Shown here piece after piece: positions 49,891 through 59,365 of a stretch of DNA of 64,000 bases. Origin of the DNA: Halomonas sp. BDJS001 (lineage in GTDB: Bacteria; Pseudomonadota; Gammaproteobacteria; Pseudomonadales; Halomonadaceae); assembly GCF_026104355.1 (NCBI RefSeq), contig NZ_CP110535.1, positions 2,914,001 through 2,978,000 of the forward strand, written 5' to 3'. Both the position numbers and the translations under genes were made by a program. The notes beneath the pieces are model-generated. The model was given only the letters and a program-made list of their open reading frames with translations, was not told where the DNA came from and did no database searches. The first letter of the stretch is position 1. Each line of letters starts with the position of its first letter.

Positions 49891-51993
49891 ATGAAAGCAC
49901 AGCAAGGCATACATTCAGGCTTACCCGCTGCACGCTATTATCGCGCTAATGACCCAAAATGGCACTGGTTGGAGAACCGCGACGCCCCCGAGGTAAGCGC
50001 CTTTTTAGAGGCCGCCAACCAGCAACAAGCCGATTGGTTTGCGCCCCTTGCCCCGCTGGAAGAAGCGCTATACCAGAGCCACTTGTCACGCCGCGAATTA
50101 GCCGTGACCAGCCTTAGGACAACGCTTGACCACTTCACGTTCTGGAACGAAACCGGCGCTGACGATGACTACCCGTGCTGGTGGCGCCATCCTAATCATC
50201 AGCCCGAACAGCACGAATGCTTTTTTGACGTTAGAGCTCGCGCCGCCGAGCACGACTTTTACGACATGGGCGATATGGCGCTGTCATCCGACGAGCAGTG
50301 GTTGGCCTGGACAGAAGATACTCAAGGCGACGAGCGTTTTACCCTGTGGTTGAAAGCACTGCCTAACGGGACACCCGTGCAACTATTAAGCGATATTGGT
50401 GCGGGGCTATGCTGGGCAGAAGATCAAACTGACAACACAGCGACGCTGCTGTTCACGCGGTTTGACGACACTCAGCGCCCCGACAGCGTTTGGCGGCTTT
50501 CGCTTTCACTAATGGAGCCTGACGCTTCAAATGAACCAGCATTAGTGCTACGAGAAGAGGATCCTGAGTTTTGGCTCGGTATTGGCAAAACGCGCTCGCG
50601 GTCGTGGCTGCTACTCGAAAGTGGCTCAAAAGACACCAGTGAAATTCACCTGCTTCCCGCCCACGCGCCAGATGCAGTGCCGACGTGTATCCAGCCGCGC
50701 CAACCGGGGGTTGAGTACAGCATTGATCACCGACCAGGCAGTTTTTATCGTCTGCATAACCAGGCAGGAGCACACTTTCAACTCGATTTTCTGTCGGAAA
50801 ATCAACTTGGTCAGTCCCAATTAAATTGGCAAACGTTAATCGCCCACCGTGAAGAAGCCACCCTGGAAGGCGTTGATGCGTTCTCTTGGGGGCTGATGCT
50901 GGCTGAGCGCGACCATGCCCAGGCGCAAGTGCGTTTGCGGCGTTTGCTTTTTGATGCCCAGCACAGTTGTACGTTGGATGAGTACCTGGCGCTGCCCGAA
51001 CAACCCTGTTCGCAGATGCTGGAAGATGCGCCGCACTTTGATACACAGGTGTTGCGACTGCGCGAAGAGTCATTTACCCAGCCCCCCAGTTGGTTCGCAC
51101 TTGATCTAACCAGCGGCGAGCGGACGCTGCTGAAACAGGCACCTGTTTACGGCAATTTACAGCCGGAGCAGTTAATCAGTCGCCGCCTTTGGGCTACCAG
51201 TAGCGATGGCGAGCAAGTGCCCGTATCGGTGGTGATGCGCGCCGATCTGGCGGAGCAGCCCCTGCCCACACTGCTATATGGCTACGGAGCTTACGGTGAC
51301 GCGCTCGACCCCTGGTTCTCGATCGCCCGGCTGGAACTGCTTGAACGCGGTGCGGCCTTTGCCGTTGCCCATGTGCGCGGCGGTGGCGAACGCGGCGAAC
51401 CCTGGTATTTAAACGGTAAAATGGAGCATAAGGAAAACAGTTTTAATGACTTCCTGGCCGCGCGTGAAGCACTTGTCGAACAGGGGGTCAGCGACGCGCA
51501 ACGAATAGCAGCCTATGGCGCCAGCGCGGGTGGGCTGCTGGTCGGCACCTGTATTAATCGTGCGCCGGAAAAGTTTTGCGCTGCTCTGCTGGATGTACCT
51601 TTCTTAGATGTGTTACGCACGATGCAAAACCCTGAGCTACCGCTAACCACTGCGGAGTACAGCGAGTGGGGCAATCCTGAAGAGCCAGAGGTCGCTGCCC
51701 GAATAGCCGCTTACTCGCCCATGGATAATATCCAGCCCCAGGCCTACCCTGCCCTGTGGATTGAGGGCAGTTGGTTTGATACCCGGGTCAGCTACTGGGA
51801 ACCCGCCAAGTTTTATGCCCAGGTGGCACAACAGCAGTTGGGGTCAGCGCCGATTCTGATGCGTACCGATATGAGCAGTGGCCACGGCGGCGCATCCGGT
51901 CGGTTCAAAGCCTGGCGCGATACCGCCCGCCAAGACGCGTTTATCCTCTGGGCGCTGGGACTGCACTCGCCAGCACCTTCAACTGCTGAGTAA
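49891..51993 (+). CDS. ptrB: Oligopeptidase B (S9A prolyl oligopeptidase family)
   Basis: 700 residues from ATG 49891. TTG 49861 is an alternative and neither has a clear ribosome-binding site. An N-terminal beta-propeller precedes the alpha/beta hydrolase domain. The catalytic Ser is in IAAYGASAGGLLVG, Asp in SWFDTRVSYWEPAK and His in MSSGHGGASGRF. HVRGGGERGEPWYLNGKMEHKENSFNDF is a family hallmark. The enzyme cleaves peptides shorter than about 30 residues after Arg or Lys in the cytoplasm. Confidence 0.93.
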   Translation: MKAQQGIHSGLPAARYYRANDPKWHWLENRDAPEVSAFLEAANQQQADWFAPLAPLEEALYQSHLSRRELAVTSLRTTLDHFTFWNETGADDDYPCWWRHPNHQPEQHECFFDVRARAAEHDFYDMGDMALSSDEQWLAWTEDTQGDERFTLWLKALPNGTPVQLLSDIGAGLCWAEDQTDNTATLLFTRFDDTQRPDSVWRLSLSLMEPDASNEPALVLREEDPEFWLGIGKTRSRSWLLLESGSKDTSEIHLLPAHAPDAVPTCIQPRQPGVEYSIDHRPGSFYRLHNQAGAHFQLDFLSENQLGQSQLNWQTLIAHREEATLEGVDAFSWGLMLAERDHAQAQVRLRRLLFDAQHSCTLDEYLALPEQPCSQMLEDAPHFDTQVLRLREESFTQPPSWFALDLTSGERTLLKQAPVYGNLQPEQLISRRLWATSSDGEQVPVSVVMRADLAEQPLPTLLYGYGAYGDALDPWFSIARLELLERGAAFAVAHVRGGGERGEPWYLNGKMEHKENSFNDFLAAREALVEQGVSDAQRIAAYGASAGGLLVGTCINRAPEKFCAALLDVPFLDVLRTMQNPELPLTTAEYSEWGNPEEPEVAARIAAYSPMDNIQPQAYPALWIEGSWFDTRVSYWEPAKFYAQVAQQQLGSAPILMRTDMSSGHGGASGRFKAWRDTARQDAFILWALGLHSPAPSTAE

Positions 51994-52008
51994 AGTGCTA
52001 GAAGGGAA

Positions 52009-52452
52009 CTACATCGGCAGCACGGCAATAATATGCGACTCTAATTGCTGCTCGGGCACCTCGTCCTGGGAAACGGCAAAACTGCGCACACTGACCCCTT
52101 TGCGGTGAACCCGCTCGGCGTCGTTGCTCAGCAGCGGATGCCAGCCCGCCAGTTTGCGCCCTTCCGCCACCCGCCGGTAACCACAGCTCTGCGGCAGCCA
52201 GGTAAACTCTTTAACCAAGGCAGGCGTCAGTTGGGTGCAGTCGGGCACGCTGTCGAAACGATTAGCATAGTCGCTGCACTGGCAGCTGTGGATATCCAGG
52301 AGACGACAGGCAACATTGAGCACCGCCAACTCCTGGGTGTCTTCATCGTGCAACTTCAGTAAGCAGCACTGCCCACAGCCATCGCATAGCGCTTCCCACT
52401 CCTGGGGCGTCAGCTCTTCAAGGGTAAAGCGCTCCCAAAAACGTTCGCGCAT
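52009..52452 (-). CDS. ycgN: YcgN family cysteine-cluster protein (UPF0260)
   Basis: 147 residues. The cluster is CDGCGQCCLLKLHDEDTQELAVLNVACRLLD followed by SCQCSDYANRF and later DC and SC residues, consistent with a Zn- or Fe-S-binding CxxCxxCC (YkgJ-like) protein. SVPDCTQLTPALVKEFTWLPQSCGYR and AGWHPLLS are YcgN-specific. The function is unknown. It belongs to the conserved rnd-ycgL-(acpH)-ycgN group here. Confidence 0.92.
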   Translation of the reverse strand: MRERFWERFTLEELTPQEWEALCDGCGQCCLLKLHDEDTQELAVLNVACRLLDIHSCQCSDYANRFDSVPDCTQLTPALVKEFTWLPQSCGYRRVAEGRKLAGWHPLLSNDAERVHRKGVSVRSFAVSQDEVPEQQLESHIIAVLPM

Positions 52453-52491
52453 CGCATCTCTCCTGCCTCGTTGTCACGGTTAAACACTTTA

Positions 52492-53067
52492 TTATGGGGA
52501 TCTATCTTGATGGCTTAATTCAGCCACCAGCTCTGGCCATAGTGTCTGAAAATCGTTCTCTAACGCCTGATAATCATCCTGCAACCACGGTACTAAAGCA
52601 GCCAACTGATTGGGGCCCGATAAACGCCGACCAATGCCGGCAACGGCCCGGCAGGTAAACGCAAAGTCAGCGTAGCCTCTTAACCAGTCGTGCTCGACCA
52701 GTATCGGCATCATACCCGCCAGCCGGTTCGGCGCGGTGCGGGCAGCAAGCAGTCGATAGCAGCGCTCAACTAGCGCTTCCTGATCCGCCTGCCCCGCCGT
52801 GTCACGGGCCAGAAAATGATCCCACACCATATCCAGCGCAATGCCCGCATAGCGCCGCTGCCCCGCAGGCGCTCGCCGTCGGGCATTAACAACACTAGGA
52901 TGGCTATCCACCCACGCATCCACCCGGCGGTGATGGCGGATACCCAGCGCAGTGGCCGCAGGCCAAGCGGTTAAATCCCGACCCTTAACGCCATCGGCAA
53001 TTAAGTTGCCGTAGAGAAAATCATCGCTACCGCCACTCACCAACCAGGCGTGGGCCAGAAAATTCAT
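52492..53067 (-). CDS. acpH: Acyl carrier protein phosphodiesterase
   Basis: 191 residues of the AcpH/DUF479 family: MNFLAHAWLVSGG start, LYGNLIADGVKG, IRHHRRVDAWVDSHP and IALDMVWDHFLA with His/Asp residues of a metal-dependent HD-like fold. It removes 4'-phosphopantetheine from holo-ACP in the cytosol. Its stop is 39 bp from the ycgN start and its own start is 6 bp from the ycgL stop, so it is part of the rnd operon. Confidence 0.9.
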   Translation of the reverse strand: MNFLAHAWLVSGGSDDFLYGNLIADGVKGRDLTAWPAATALGIRHHRRVDAWVDSHPSVVNARRRAPAGQRRYAGIALDMVWDHFLARDTAGQADQEALVERCYRLLAARTAPNRLAGMMPILVEHDWLRGYADFAFTCRAVAGIGRRLSGPNQLAALVPWLQDDYQALENDFQTLWPELVAELSHQDRSP

Positions 53068-53073
53068 AACCGG

Positions 53074-53382
53074 CTATGATGACGCTTTATCAGCGTGTGA
53101 GGCAACGTGGGCACGGTGCACGTCGAGTAAATAGGCCTCTTTAGGCGGCGGCATTTGTAGATAGAACCCTTTCTCTTTAATCCCAGCCACCACGTCTGCG
53201 GCGTTGACCCGTGACAGTTTTTTGTCAGTGGTCAGCAGCATGGTAAACACCGGCACCGGCTTGCCGAAGGTTTCCAGCAGTTGCTCGGGGACGTCGGCCA
53301 ACCCTTGCCGCTTGTCGACGTATAAATACATCTCATCTTTACGCGAGCTTTTAAACACTTCGCAAATCAGTTTGTCGCTCAT
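53074..53382 (-). CDS. ycgL: YcgL domain-containing protein
   Basis: 102 residues of the YcgL family: MSDKLICEVFKSSRKDEMYLYVDKRQGLADVPEQLLETFGKP and the LTTDKKLSRVNAADVVAGIKEKGFYLQMPPP core are diagnostic. The function is not established. The start overlaps the rnd stop by 4 bp (ATGA), indicating coupled translation. Confidence 0.92.
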   Translation of the reverse strand: MSDKLICEVFKSSRKDEMYLYVDKRQGLADVPEQLLETFGKPVPVFTMLLTTDKKLSRVNAADVVAGIKEKGFYLQMPPPKEAYLLDVHRAHVASHADKASS

Positions 53383-54515
53383 GATGGTCGCTCCTCAAGG
53401 GCCTGGGCCAAAGCGTCATTCAAACACTCGCCCCGCCAACCGGTGGGCCAGCTTAGCGGCTCCCCCGCCAAGTCCTGCATCACCAGTGTTTCAATATCCC
53501 GGCGGCGCAGTAGCATTTCCGGAGCCACCCCCAAGTCATTGGCTTTAGCGGTTACCGCCTTTTTAAGTGCTTTAAAGCGTGACTTGAACGTCGGGTGCAT
53601 GGGGTCTGGCCAACGCTTGGGCAGCGCCTCTTCATCACAGTGCTGAGCCTGTTTCACCATCGCCAGCAGTGCGTCGCCCTCTTTTTTGATCAGCATTGGC
53701 TTTATGCCTTCCACCTCCGCGAGCTCGAAGCGGTTGCTGGGCATCTTTTCGGCGATGGCAAACAACAGCTTATCGCTAATCAACCAATTGCGCGGCAAGT
53801 CCCGGCGGCGTGTTTCGCCTTCACGCCAGGTGGTCATCAGTCGATACGCTTCCATTTGGCGGGGCGTTAAGCGCCATAGCTGGCGTTGACGGGTATACCA
53901 CTGCTGGTCGTTATCCACACTGCGGCCCGCCAGCTCGATTAAGCTGGCACACTCAGCGTCCACCCACTCACGCCGCCCCAGCATGGCGAGCTTTTCCGCC
54001 TGTAGCATCCAGACTTTTAACAGATAGATCACATCCAGTGCAGCGTAGTGGCACTGGGCAGGTGACAGCGGGCGCAGTAACCAGTTTGAGCGGGTCTCCT
54101 CTTTAGGCAAGGTTTCACCGACCCAAAATTCGACCAGCTTTTGATACCCCATTCCAGCGTTTTCGCCCAAAAAGCCCTGCACCACCTGAGTGTCAATTAA
54201 CGGCTCCGGCAGTACGCCCGCCCAGAGCTGGAAGACTTCCAGATCTTCACTGCAGGCGTGCAGTAGCTTGATGGCACTATTTTGCAGCAGCGCTCGGAAT
54301 TTATCGGTGCAAAGGACGGCCACCGGATCAATCAGATAAGCCTCTTCGCCCGCGGTGAATTGGATCAGCGCCGGGACTGGAAAAAAGGTGTTCTCTCGGA
54401 AAAACTCGGTATCCAGAGCGATCACAGCGGCATCGGCTACTTGCTCGCAGGCCGCATCAAGCGCATCTGGGGTATCAAGCCATTGATAAGAGGGGGTAAG
54501 AGAGGACAAAAGCAT
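53379..54515 (-). CDS. rnd: Ribonuclease D
   Basis: 378 residues from ATG 54515 (a TTG at 54533 would add six). The DEDDy exonuclease motifs are AVIALDTEFFRE (Asp/Glu), LHACSEDLEVF (Asp) and CHYAALDVIYLL (Tyr/Asp). The HRDC-type C-terminal domain follows (RRDLPRNWLISDKLLFAIAEKMP). It trims the 3' ends of tRNA precursors in the cytosol. First gene of the rnd-ycgL-acpH-ycgN run. Confidence 0.94.
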   Translation of the reverse strand: MLLSSLTPSYQWLDTPDALDAACEQVADAAVIALDTEFFRENTFFPVPALIQFTAGEEAYLIDPVAVLCTDKFRALLQNSAIKLLHACSEDLEVFQLWAGVLPEPLIDTQVVQGFLGENAGMGYQKLVEFWVGETLPKEETRSNWLLRPLSPAQCHYAALDVIYLLKVWMLQAEKLAMLGRREWVDAECASLIELAGRSVDNDQQWYTRQRQLWRLTPRQMEAYRLMTTWREGETRRRDLPRNWLISDKLLFAIAEKMPSNRFELAEVEGIKPMLIKKEGDALLAMVKQAQHCDEEALPKRWPDPMHPTFKSRFKALKKAVTAKANDLGVAPEMLLRRRDIETLVMQDLAGEPLSWPTGWRGECLNDALAQALEERPS

Positions 54516-54562
54516 TCTTCCAAGTTGGCGCAAACGCTACCGCGCTTGCGTTTTAAATAGGC

Positions 54563-55168
54563 TTATTCACTGGCAAACGGCAAACGACCATTAAACGCAC
54601 GGCTCAAGGTACCGCCATCAACGTACTCCAGTTCACCGCCCATGGGGACGCCATAAGCAAGCCGCGAGAGTTTGACGTTATGCGCTGAAAGCAGCGAGGC
54701 AATGTAGTGGGCCGTGGCTTCCCCTTCGATAGTCGGGTTAGTGGCCAATACCACCTCTTCAATGAGCCCTTCTGCCACGCGCGCTTCCAGCAAGTCTAAA
54801 CCAATTGACTCTGGCCCAACCCCATCCAACGGCGAAAGGTGCCCGTGAAGCACGAAGTAACGCCCTTTAAAGCCACCGGCCTCTTCAATCGCCAGTTGAT
54901 CGGCAGGCGACTCCACCACACATAGCAGCGAATCATCGCGGCGCGGACTCTCACACAGCGCGCAAATATCGGCCTCGGTGAGTGTGCGGCAGCGCTGGCA
55001 GTAGCCGACTTCTTCAATGGCTTGCTGGATAACCTCAGCAAGGCGTTGGCCACCGGGCCGCTCGCGCTCAAGCAGATGCATCGCCATGCGTTGGGCCGTT
55101 TTGGGCCCAACGCCGGGAAGCACGCGAAACGCCTCCATTAACTGCTCAACGAGTGGAGAAAAACGCAT
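54563..55168 (-). CDS. recR: Recombination mediator RecR
   Basis: 201 residues: helix-hairpin-helix in [22 protein letters not shown]4 zinc finger [16 protein letters not shown], Toprim domain [38 protein letters not shown] and the C-terminal Walker-like part. RecR with RecF/RecO loads RecA onto SSB-coated gaps. It lies 3 bp after ybaB, in the classic dnaX-ybaB-recR operon. Confidence 0.96.
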   Translation of the reverse strand: MRFSPLVEQLMEAFRVLPGVGPKTAQRMAMHLLERERPGGQRLAEVIQQAIEEVGYCQRCRTLTEADICALCESPRRDDSLLCVVESPADQLAIEEAGGFKGRYFVLHGHLSPLDGVGPESIGLDLLEARVAEGLIEEVVLATNPTIEGEATAHYIASLLSAHNVKLSRLAYGVPMGGELEYVDGGTLSRAFNGRLPFASE

Positions 55169-55171
55169 TGA

Positions 55172-55498
55172 TTAGAACGGCATCTTAAAGCCGGGCGGAA
55201 GGTTTAAACCCGCCGTTGCTTCTTCCATTTTCTGTTTAGAGCTGACTTCAAGCTTGCGCACTGCGTCATTGACCGCCGCGGCAAGCAAATCCTCCAACAG
55301 CTCTTTGTCCTCTTCCATGACGCTGGGATCAATGGAGACATTGGATACGTCGTGGCGACCATTCATGGTGACCTTGACCATACCGGCGCCCGCTTCGCCC
55401 TGCACTTCAGTTTTGGCGACCTCTTCCTGGGCTTGCTGCATTTTTTCCTGCATCTCTTGGGCTTGTTTCATCAAGTTGCCCATTCCACCTTTAAGCAT
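55172..55498 (-). CDS. ybaB: YbaB/EbfC nucleoid-associated protein
   Basis: 108 residues: [34 protein letters not shown] and [40 protein letters not shown] are the family signature. It is a dimeric DNA-binding protein. It sits between dnaX and recR. The Met-rich first helix is typical. Confidence 0.96.
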   Translation of the reverse strand: MLKGGMGNLMKQAQEMQEKMQQAQEEVAKTEVQGEAGAGMVKVTMNGRHDVSNVSIDPSVMEEDKELLEDLLAAAVNDAVRKLEVSSKQKMEEATAGLNLPPGFKMPF

Positions 55499-55585
55499 GG
55501 TCTGATCTCCAACGTGGTTATAAGGTAATCTCTAGCTATTTTGAGACTGTATGAAAGCGTGTATGACAGGCTGTCTGTAAAGCGC

Positions 55586-57637
55586 TTAGCGCACCGTATC
55601 GGCAGGCTTAACGCTGGATTCTATCAACTTGGCCCCAAACGCCTGCTGCAGCTTCTGTACATGGGGGTCGTGATTGAGTAGATCAACCGCCTGAGCATGG
55701 CGCTCTTTATTAAGACGCTCTTCGCGCTGGCGGGGCGTTTCCAGGCTATTAGACAACTCGGCCACGTAAAACGCTATTCGCCGTGGCATGCCCTGCTCTT
55801 TTAACGCCCGCTCAATGCGGGTTTGATGCACTTCCGCCTGCATGGCCTCTTGACTGGGATCCAGACGCAGCGTCAGCAGCGTGCCGTCGTCACTCTCGAC
55901 CAAACAGTTACCCGCCAGGTTACGGGTTAAACCGCCCAAGCCCAGGGAGTCGAAGCACTCCAACCACTTAGCATTATCCAGCTTGCCTGGCAGGGTTGCT
56001 GGGACAGTTTCTGGGACAGTTTCTGGAACGGTTTCTGGAACGGCTGCTGGCGTAGAATCTGCCTGGGTTTCTGGGATGGCGTCTGATAGCGCCTCAGGTT
56101 GGGCTGTTGGTATCTCAGCTATAGCGGGCTCTAAAGCCTCGGGCCCAGAGACTGTTTCAGGCGTTAAGGCTGGCGCTGGCTCAGCAGCATGTTCCGGTTC
56201 AGCCAGCGCCGCTGGCTCAGGGGCTTGCTGCTGGGGAGCCTCCACTTCTGCCACCGCTGCATCAGCTTCGACTGTCCAAGGGGGTGGTTCTTGCAACGGC
56301 GGTGCCTCAGCAGCGGCAGGCATGACCGTTTCAGGCTGAGGTTGAGGCTCGGCTGGTGGCTTTGAGTGAACTTCTGGCCGGGCTTCAGCTTCTGGTGAGG
56401 GCTGCGGCGGCGCTGATGAGGCGGCTTCCCCCTCTGACACTTGAGCACTCGCATCAGCCACAGTTGTTGACTCAGATGTCTCTGATAATGTCTCGCGGCG
56501 CAGGGGTAGCGGGGTACGCGGCGGTTTCGGCACGCCCTGGGGGCGAAAAGCCAGCATGCGCAGTAGCGTCATCTCTAACGCGCTGCGCAGATCCGGGGCA
56601 TGCACCATGTCCCCGCGGCCCTGAATACCAATTTGGTAATAAAGCTGAATATCTTCAGCGGTGAAACGGCTCGCTAGCTGCAGAATAACGTCGCGATCAC
56701 CGTGGCTGTTATCCACGGCGTCCGGCACCATCTGCGCCACGGCCAAACGGTGGAGCATGCTGGATAGCTCATCCAGCACTGCGGCAAAATCGGGGCCCTG
56801 TTCGGCTAACTGGGCGACCTCGTCCAGCAGCCGCTGCACATCGACATCGGCCAGGGCTTCTGCCAACCCAAGTATATGACGATGATCCAGGGTGCCCAGC
56901 ATGGCGGCTACATCCGCATGGCGCACGGCCCCCTGGCCAAAGGCAATCGCCTGATCGGTTAGGCTCATGGCATCGCGCATCGAACCTTCCGCGGCTTTCC
57001 CCAATAGCCATAACGCACTTTCGTCAAACGCAACGCCCTCTTCGCCCAGCACATAGGTCAGGTGCTCAACCACGCGCTCTGGCGGCATATGTTTGAGGGT
57101 AAACTGGAGGCAGCGCGAGAGTACGGTCGGCGGCAGCTTTTGCGGATCGGTGGTCGCCAGCAGAAATTTAACGTGGGGAGGTGGCTCCTCCAGCGTTTTC
57201 AGCAGCGCATTGAAGCTGCTGGTGGAGAGCATGTGCACCTCATCGATCAGATACACCTTATAACGCCCTTGGGTAGGCGCGTACTGGACATTGTCCAGCA
57301 GTTCCCGGGTATCTTCTACTTTGGTTCTTGACGCCGCATCAACCTCAATCAGATCAACAAAGCGACCTTCATCAATTGCCTGGCAACTGTCGCACTGGCC
57401 GCAGGGTGTAGAGGTAATACCTTCATCGCCACGGCCATTGGCCGTGCAGTTTAAACACTTGGCAAGGATACGCGCCAAGGTGGTTTTACCCACCCCGCGG
57501 GTACCCGTAAATAGGTAAGAATGGTGCAGACGACCCTGATCAAGGGCGTTGACCAGGGCGCGTTGAACATGGGCCTGACCCACGAGTTCGTGGAATGTGC
57601 GAGGCCGCCACTTTCGGGCCAGAACCTGATAGCTCAT
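55586..57637 (-). CDS. dnaX: DNA polymerase III subunit tau/gamma
   Basis: 683 residues from ATG 57637 with AAGGAAG upstream. An in-frame start at 57709 would overlap a hairpin and adds no conserved sequence. MSYQVLARKWRPRTFHELVGQ, Walker A GTRGVGKTTLARILAK, the zinc-module cysteines (CLNC...CGQCDSC), IDEVHMLSTSSFNALLKTLEEPP and SMRDAMSLTDQAI are canonical. A 170-residue Pro/Glu/Ala-rich linker (about 395-565) with PETV repeats precedes the tau C-terminus. It is the clamp-loader subunit linking polymerases. I find no A-run slippery site, so a separate gamma by frameshifting is not supported here. Confidence 0.95.
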   Translation of the reverse strand: MSYQVLARKWRPRTFHELVGQAHVQRALVNALDQGRLHHSYLFTGTRGVGKTTLARILAKCLNCTANGRGDEGITSTPCGQCDSCQAIDEGRFVDLIEVDAASRTKVEDTRELLDNVQYAPTQGRYKVYLIDEVHMLSTSSFNALLKTLEEPPPHVKFLLATTDPQKLPPTVLSRCLQFTLKHMPPERVVEHLTYVLGEEGVAFDESALWLLGKAAEGSMRDAMSLTDQAIAFGQGAVRHADVAAMLGTLDHRHILGLAEALADVDVQRLLDEVAQLAEQGPDFAAVLDELSSMLHRLAVAQMVPDAVDNSHGDRDVILQLASRFTAEDIQLYYQIGIQGRGDMVHAPDLRSALEMTLLRMLAFRPQGVPKPPRTPLPLRRETLSETSESTTVADASAQVSEGEAASSAPPQPSPEAEARPEVHSKPPAEPQPQPETVMPAAAEAPPLQEPPPWTVEADAAVAEVEAPQQQAPEPAALAEPEHAAEPAPALTPETVSGPEALEPAIAEIPTAQPEALSDAIPETQADSTPAAVPETVPETVPETVPATLPGKLDNAKWLECFDSLGLGGLTRNLAGNCLVESDDGTLLTLRLDPSQEAMQAEVHQTRIERALKEQGMPRRIAFYVAELSNSLETPRQREERLNKERHAQAVDLLNHDPHVQKLQQAFGAKLIESSVKPADTVR
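56001..56048 (-). repeat. 12-bp in-frame repeats in dnaX
   Basis: Four consecutive 12-bp units (GGGACAGTTTCT twice, then GGAACGGTTTCT and GGAACGGCTGCT) encode PETV/PAT-type tetrapeptides in the linker. They are suited to slippage without frame loss. Confidence 0.9.
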
Positions 57638-57667
57638 GAAGCTGTACTTCCTTCGGCGGGCTGACTT

Positions 57668-57693
57668 GCCCCGCGCTGTCGCCAGCGCGGGGC
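57668..57693 (-). other. Hairpin in the dnaX 5' leader
   Basis: A perfect 11-bp stem (GCCCCGCGCTG with CAGCGCGGGGC) closed by a GCGA (GNRA) tetraloop on the minus strand. It lies between the promoter and the ribosome-binding site and is not followed by a T-run. Confidence 0.8.
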
Positions 57694-57736
57694 AAAGGCC
57701 ACGATGCATAACAAAGATGATGCGAGAACAAACGCC

Positions 57737-57765
57737 ATTCTAGCGGTTGCACCGCAGCCCGCCAA
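57737..57765 (-). promoter_or_regulatory. dnaX promoter
   Basis: On the minus strand TTGGCG (57760-57765) and TAGAAT (57737-57742) are spaced 17 bp, about 100 bp before the dnaX start. It lies in the gap after grxD. Confidence 0.55.
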
Positions 57766-57797
57766 CCGCCTGGATAAAGCGGGGTGGTCGATAGCGC

Positions 57798-58148
57798 CTA
57801 GGCGTTATCCCCACCTTCCGCCGCACCCGCACGCTCAGCAGCGGCTTTTACCAGCTTTTCCAGTTCGCCGTTTTGGTGCATCTCAACCACGATATCGCAG
57901 CCACCCACCAGTTCACCTTCTACCCATAGCTGCGGAAAGGTTGGCCAGTTGGCAATCTTGGGCAACTCGGCGCGAATATCCGGGTTATCCAGAACGTTAA
58001 CGAAGGCAAAACGCTCACCGCAGCTCATCAGCGCTTGAACGGTCTGGGCAGAAAAACCGCACTGGGGCAGTTGGGGCGAACCCTTCATGTAAATCAGGAT
58101 CGGATTTTCGCTAATTTGACGCTGAATGTTTTCGGCAGTCGTGCTCAT
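57798..58148 (-). CDS. grxD: Monothiol glutaredoxin (Grx4 type)
   Basis: 116 residues. The CGFS active site is in IYMKGSPQLPQCGFSAQTVQAL, preceded by ENPILIYMKG. GSH-binding WPTFPQLWVEGELVGGCDIVVEMHQNGEL completes the fold. These proteins bind a [2Fe-2S] cluster with glutathione and deliver iron-sulfur clusters in the cytosol. It is 32 bp from the dnaX promoter and probably transcribed separately. Confidence 0.95.
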   Translation of the reverse strand: MSTTAENIQRQISENPILIYMKGSPQLPQCGFSAQTVQALMSCGERFAFVNVLDNPDIRAELPKIANWPTFPQLWVEGELVGGCDIVVEMHQNGELEKLVKAAAERAGAAEGGDNA

Positions 58149-58205
58149 ACTATCTCCTCGCTTATCAATGACCGATACCCTCTCACTAATCTACCTGGCT
58201 TGGCC

Positions 58206-58320
58206 CTTGAATCTGGCACTTGAACCTGATTCTAGAACCTAGCCCTTGTCATAGGTACTTGAGCCAGTACTTAAGAACTAGCATTTAAGAAACAGTACGC
58301 AAGAACAGTACCTGAGTAGA
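58206..58320. repeat. Degenerate ~13-bp tandem repeat array between grxD and argF
   Basis: About nine units of 12-14 bp can be laid out, most beginning CTTGA or CTTAA: CTTGAATCTGGCA, CTTGAACCTGATT, CTAGAACCTAGCC, CTTGTCATAGGTA, CTTGAGCCAGTA, CTTAAGAACTAGCA, TTTAAGAAACAGTA, CGCAAGAACAGTA, CCTGAGTAG. The array occupies most of the 275-bp gap between the divergent genes. Nothing else is seen there apart from the argF promoter. Confidence 0.65.
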
Positions 58321-58367
58321 GCGCTCGGCTTTAACGTGTAAAGGCCATTCTACGCATGCCGTTCGCG

Positions 58368-58396
58368 TTGCGCATCCCCTGCGGCATCGCTAGGAT
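58368..58396 (+). promoter_or_regulatory. argF promoter
   Basis: TTGCGC (58368-58373) and TAGGAT (58391-58396) are spaced 17 bp and end 27 bp before the argF start codon. No clear ArgR box was seen. Confidence 0.5.
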
Positions 58397-58423
58397 AGTG
58401 TTTTTGCGCGGAGAGAAGCCCTT

Positions 58424-59344
58424 ATGGCGACACGCCATTTCCTGACCCTGCTAGATTTGACCCCGGATGAGCTGGATTATTTGATCCAACGCGCCATTAC
58501 GATCAAAACCAATTTAAAAGTCCAGGGCCCTGTTTATACGCCGTTACCCAACCGCACCCTGGCGATGATCTTTGAAAAATCGTCTACGCGTACGCGGGTT
58601 TCATTCGAAACGGGAATGGCACAGTTTGGCGGTCACGCACTCTTTCTCTCCCCCCGTGATACGCAGTTAGGCCGGGGCGAACCGATCGAAGACACCGCCC
58701 GCGTGTTGTCCGAAATGGTCGATGCGGTAATAATTCGCACCTTCTCCCACGCCGGGCTGGAAGCCTACGCCAGCGCCAGCAGCGTACCGGTAATCAACGC
58801 TCTGAGCGATGATTACCACCCCTGCCAGCTGCTGGCCGACGTAATGACCTGGACCGAGCTTCGCGGTAGCGTCAAAGGACGTACAGCGGTGTGGATCGGT
58901 GATGGTAACAATATGTGCCACTCCTGGATCAATGCCGCCCGTCAGTTCGATTTTCACCTGCGCATCTGCTGCCCGAAAGGCTACGAGCCCCGTGCAGACA
59001 TTATGGCGGCGGCTGGCGATAAGGTGACGCTGCTGCACGACCCTCAGGAAGCAGTAAAACAGGTCGACCTGATCACTACCGACGTTTGGGCATCAATGGG
59101 CCAGGAGGAAGAGCAGGCAAAACGTGAAGCCGATTTCGCAGGCTTTCAAGTGACCGAAGCGATGCTTGATCAAGCCAACCAAGACGTGCTCTTCTTGCAC
59201 TGCCTACCCGCCCATCGCGGAGAAGAAATTAGCCACACGCTGCTCGACGACCCCCGGGCCGTGGTTTGGCAGGAAGCGGGCAATCGCCTGCATGCACAAA
59301 AAGCACTGATTGAATTTTTACTATTGGGAAAAATCGCTGAGTAA
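58424..59344 (+). CDS. argF: Ornithine carbamoyltransferase
   Basis: 306 residues. Carbamoyl-phosphate binding [22 protein letters not shown] and HPCQ in [14 protein letters not shown], ornithine-side [11 protein letters not shown] and [13 protein letters not shown] are all intact. It condenses carbamoyl phosphate and ornithine to citrulline in arginine biosynthesis. The gene is monocistronic, with a terminator 22 bp downstream. Confidence 0.95.
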   Translation: MATRHFLTLLDLTPDELDYLIQRAITIKTNLKVQGPVYTPLPNRTLAMIFEKSSTRTRVSFETGMAQFGGHALFLSPRDTQLGRGEPIEDTARVLSEMVDAVIIRTFSHAGLEAYASASSVPVINALSDDYHPCQLLADVMTWTELRGSVKGRTAVWIGDGNNMCHSWINAARQFDFHLRICCPKGYEPRADIMAAAGDKVTLLHDPQEAVKQVDLITTDVWASMGQEEEQAKREADFAGFQVTEAMLDQANQDVLFLHCLPAHRGEEISHTLLDDPRAVVWQEAGNRLHAQKALIEFLLLGKIAE

Positions 59345-59365
59345 TAAAATCAGCTTTTAAGGTCG

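Noticed and set aside
57637..57790. 4.5S signal recognition particle RNA upstream of dnaX
   Set aside because: SRP RNA is sometimes near dnaX, but the conserved GGAAGCAGC/GGTCAGG core is absent. Only a short hairpin is present.
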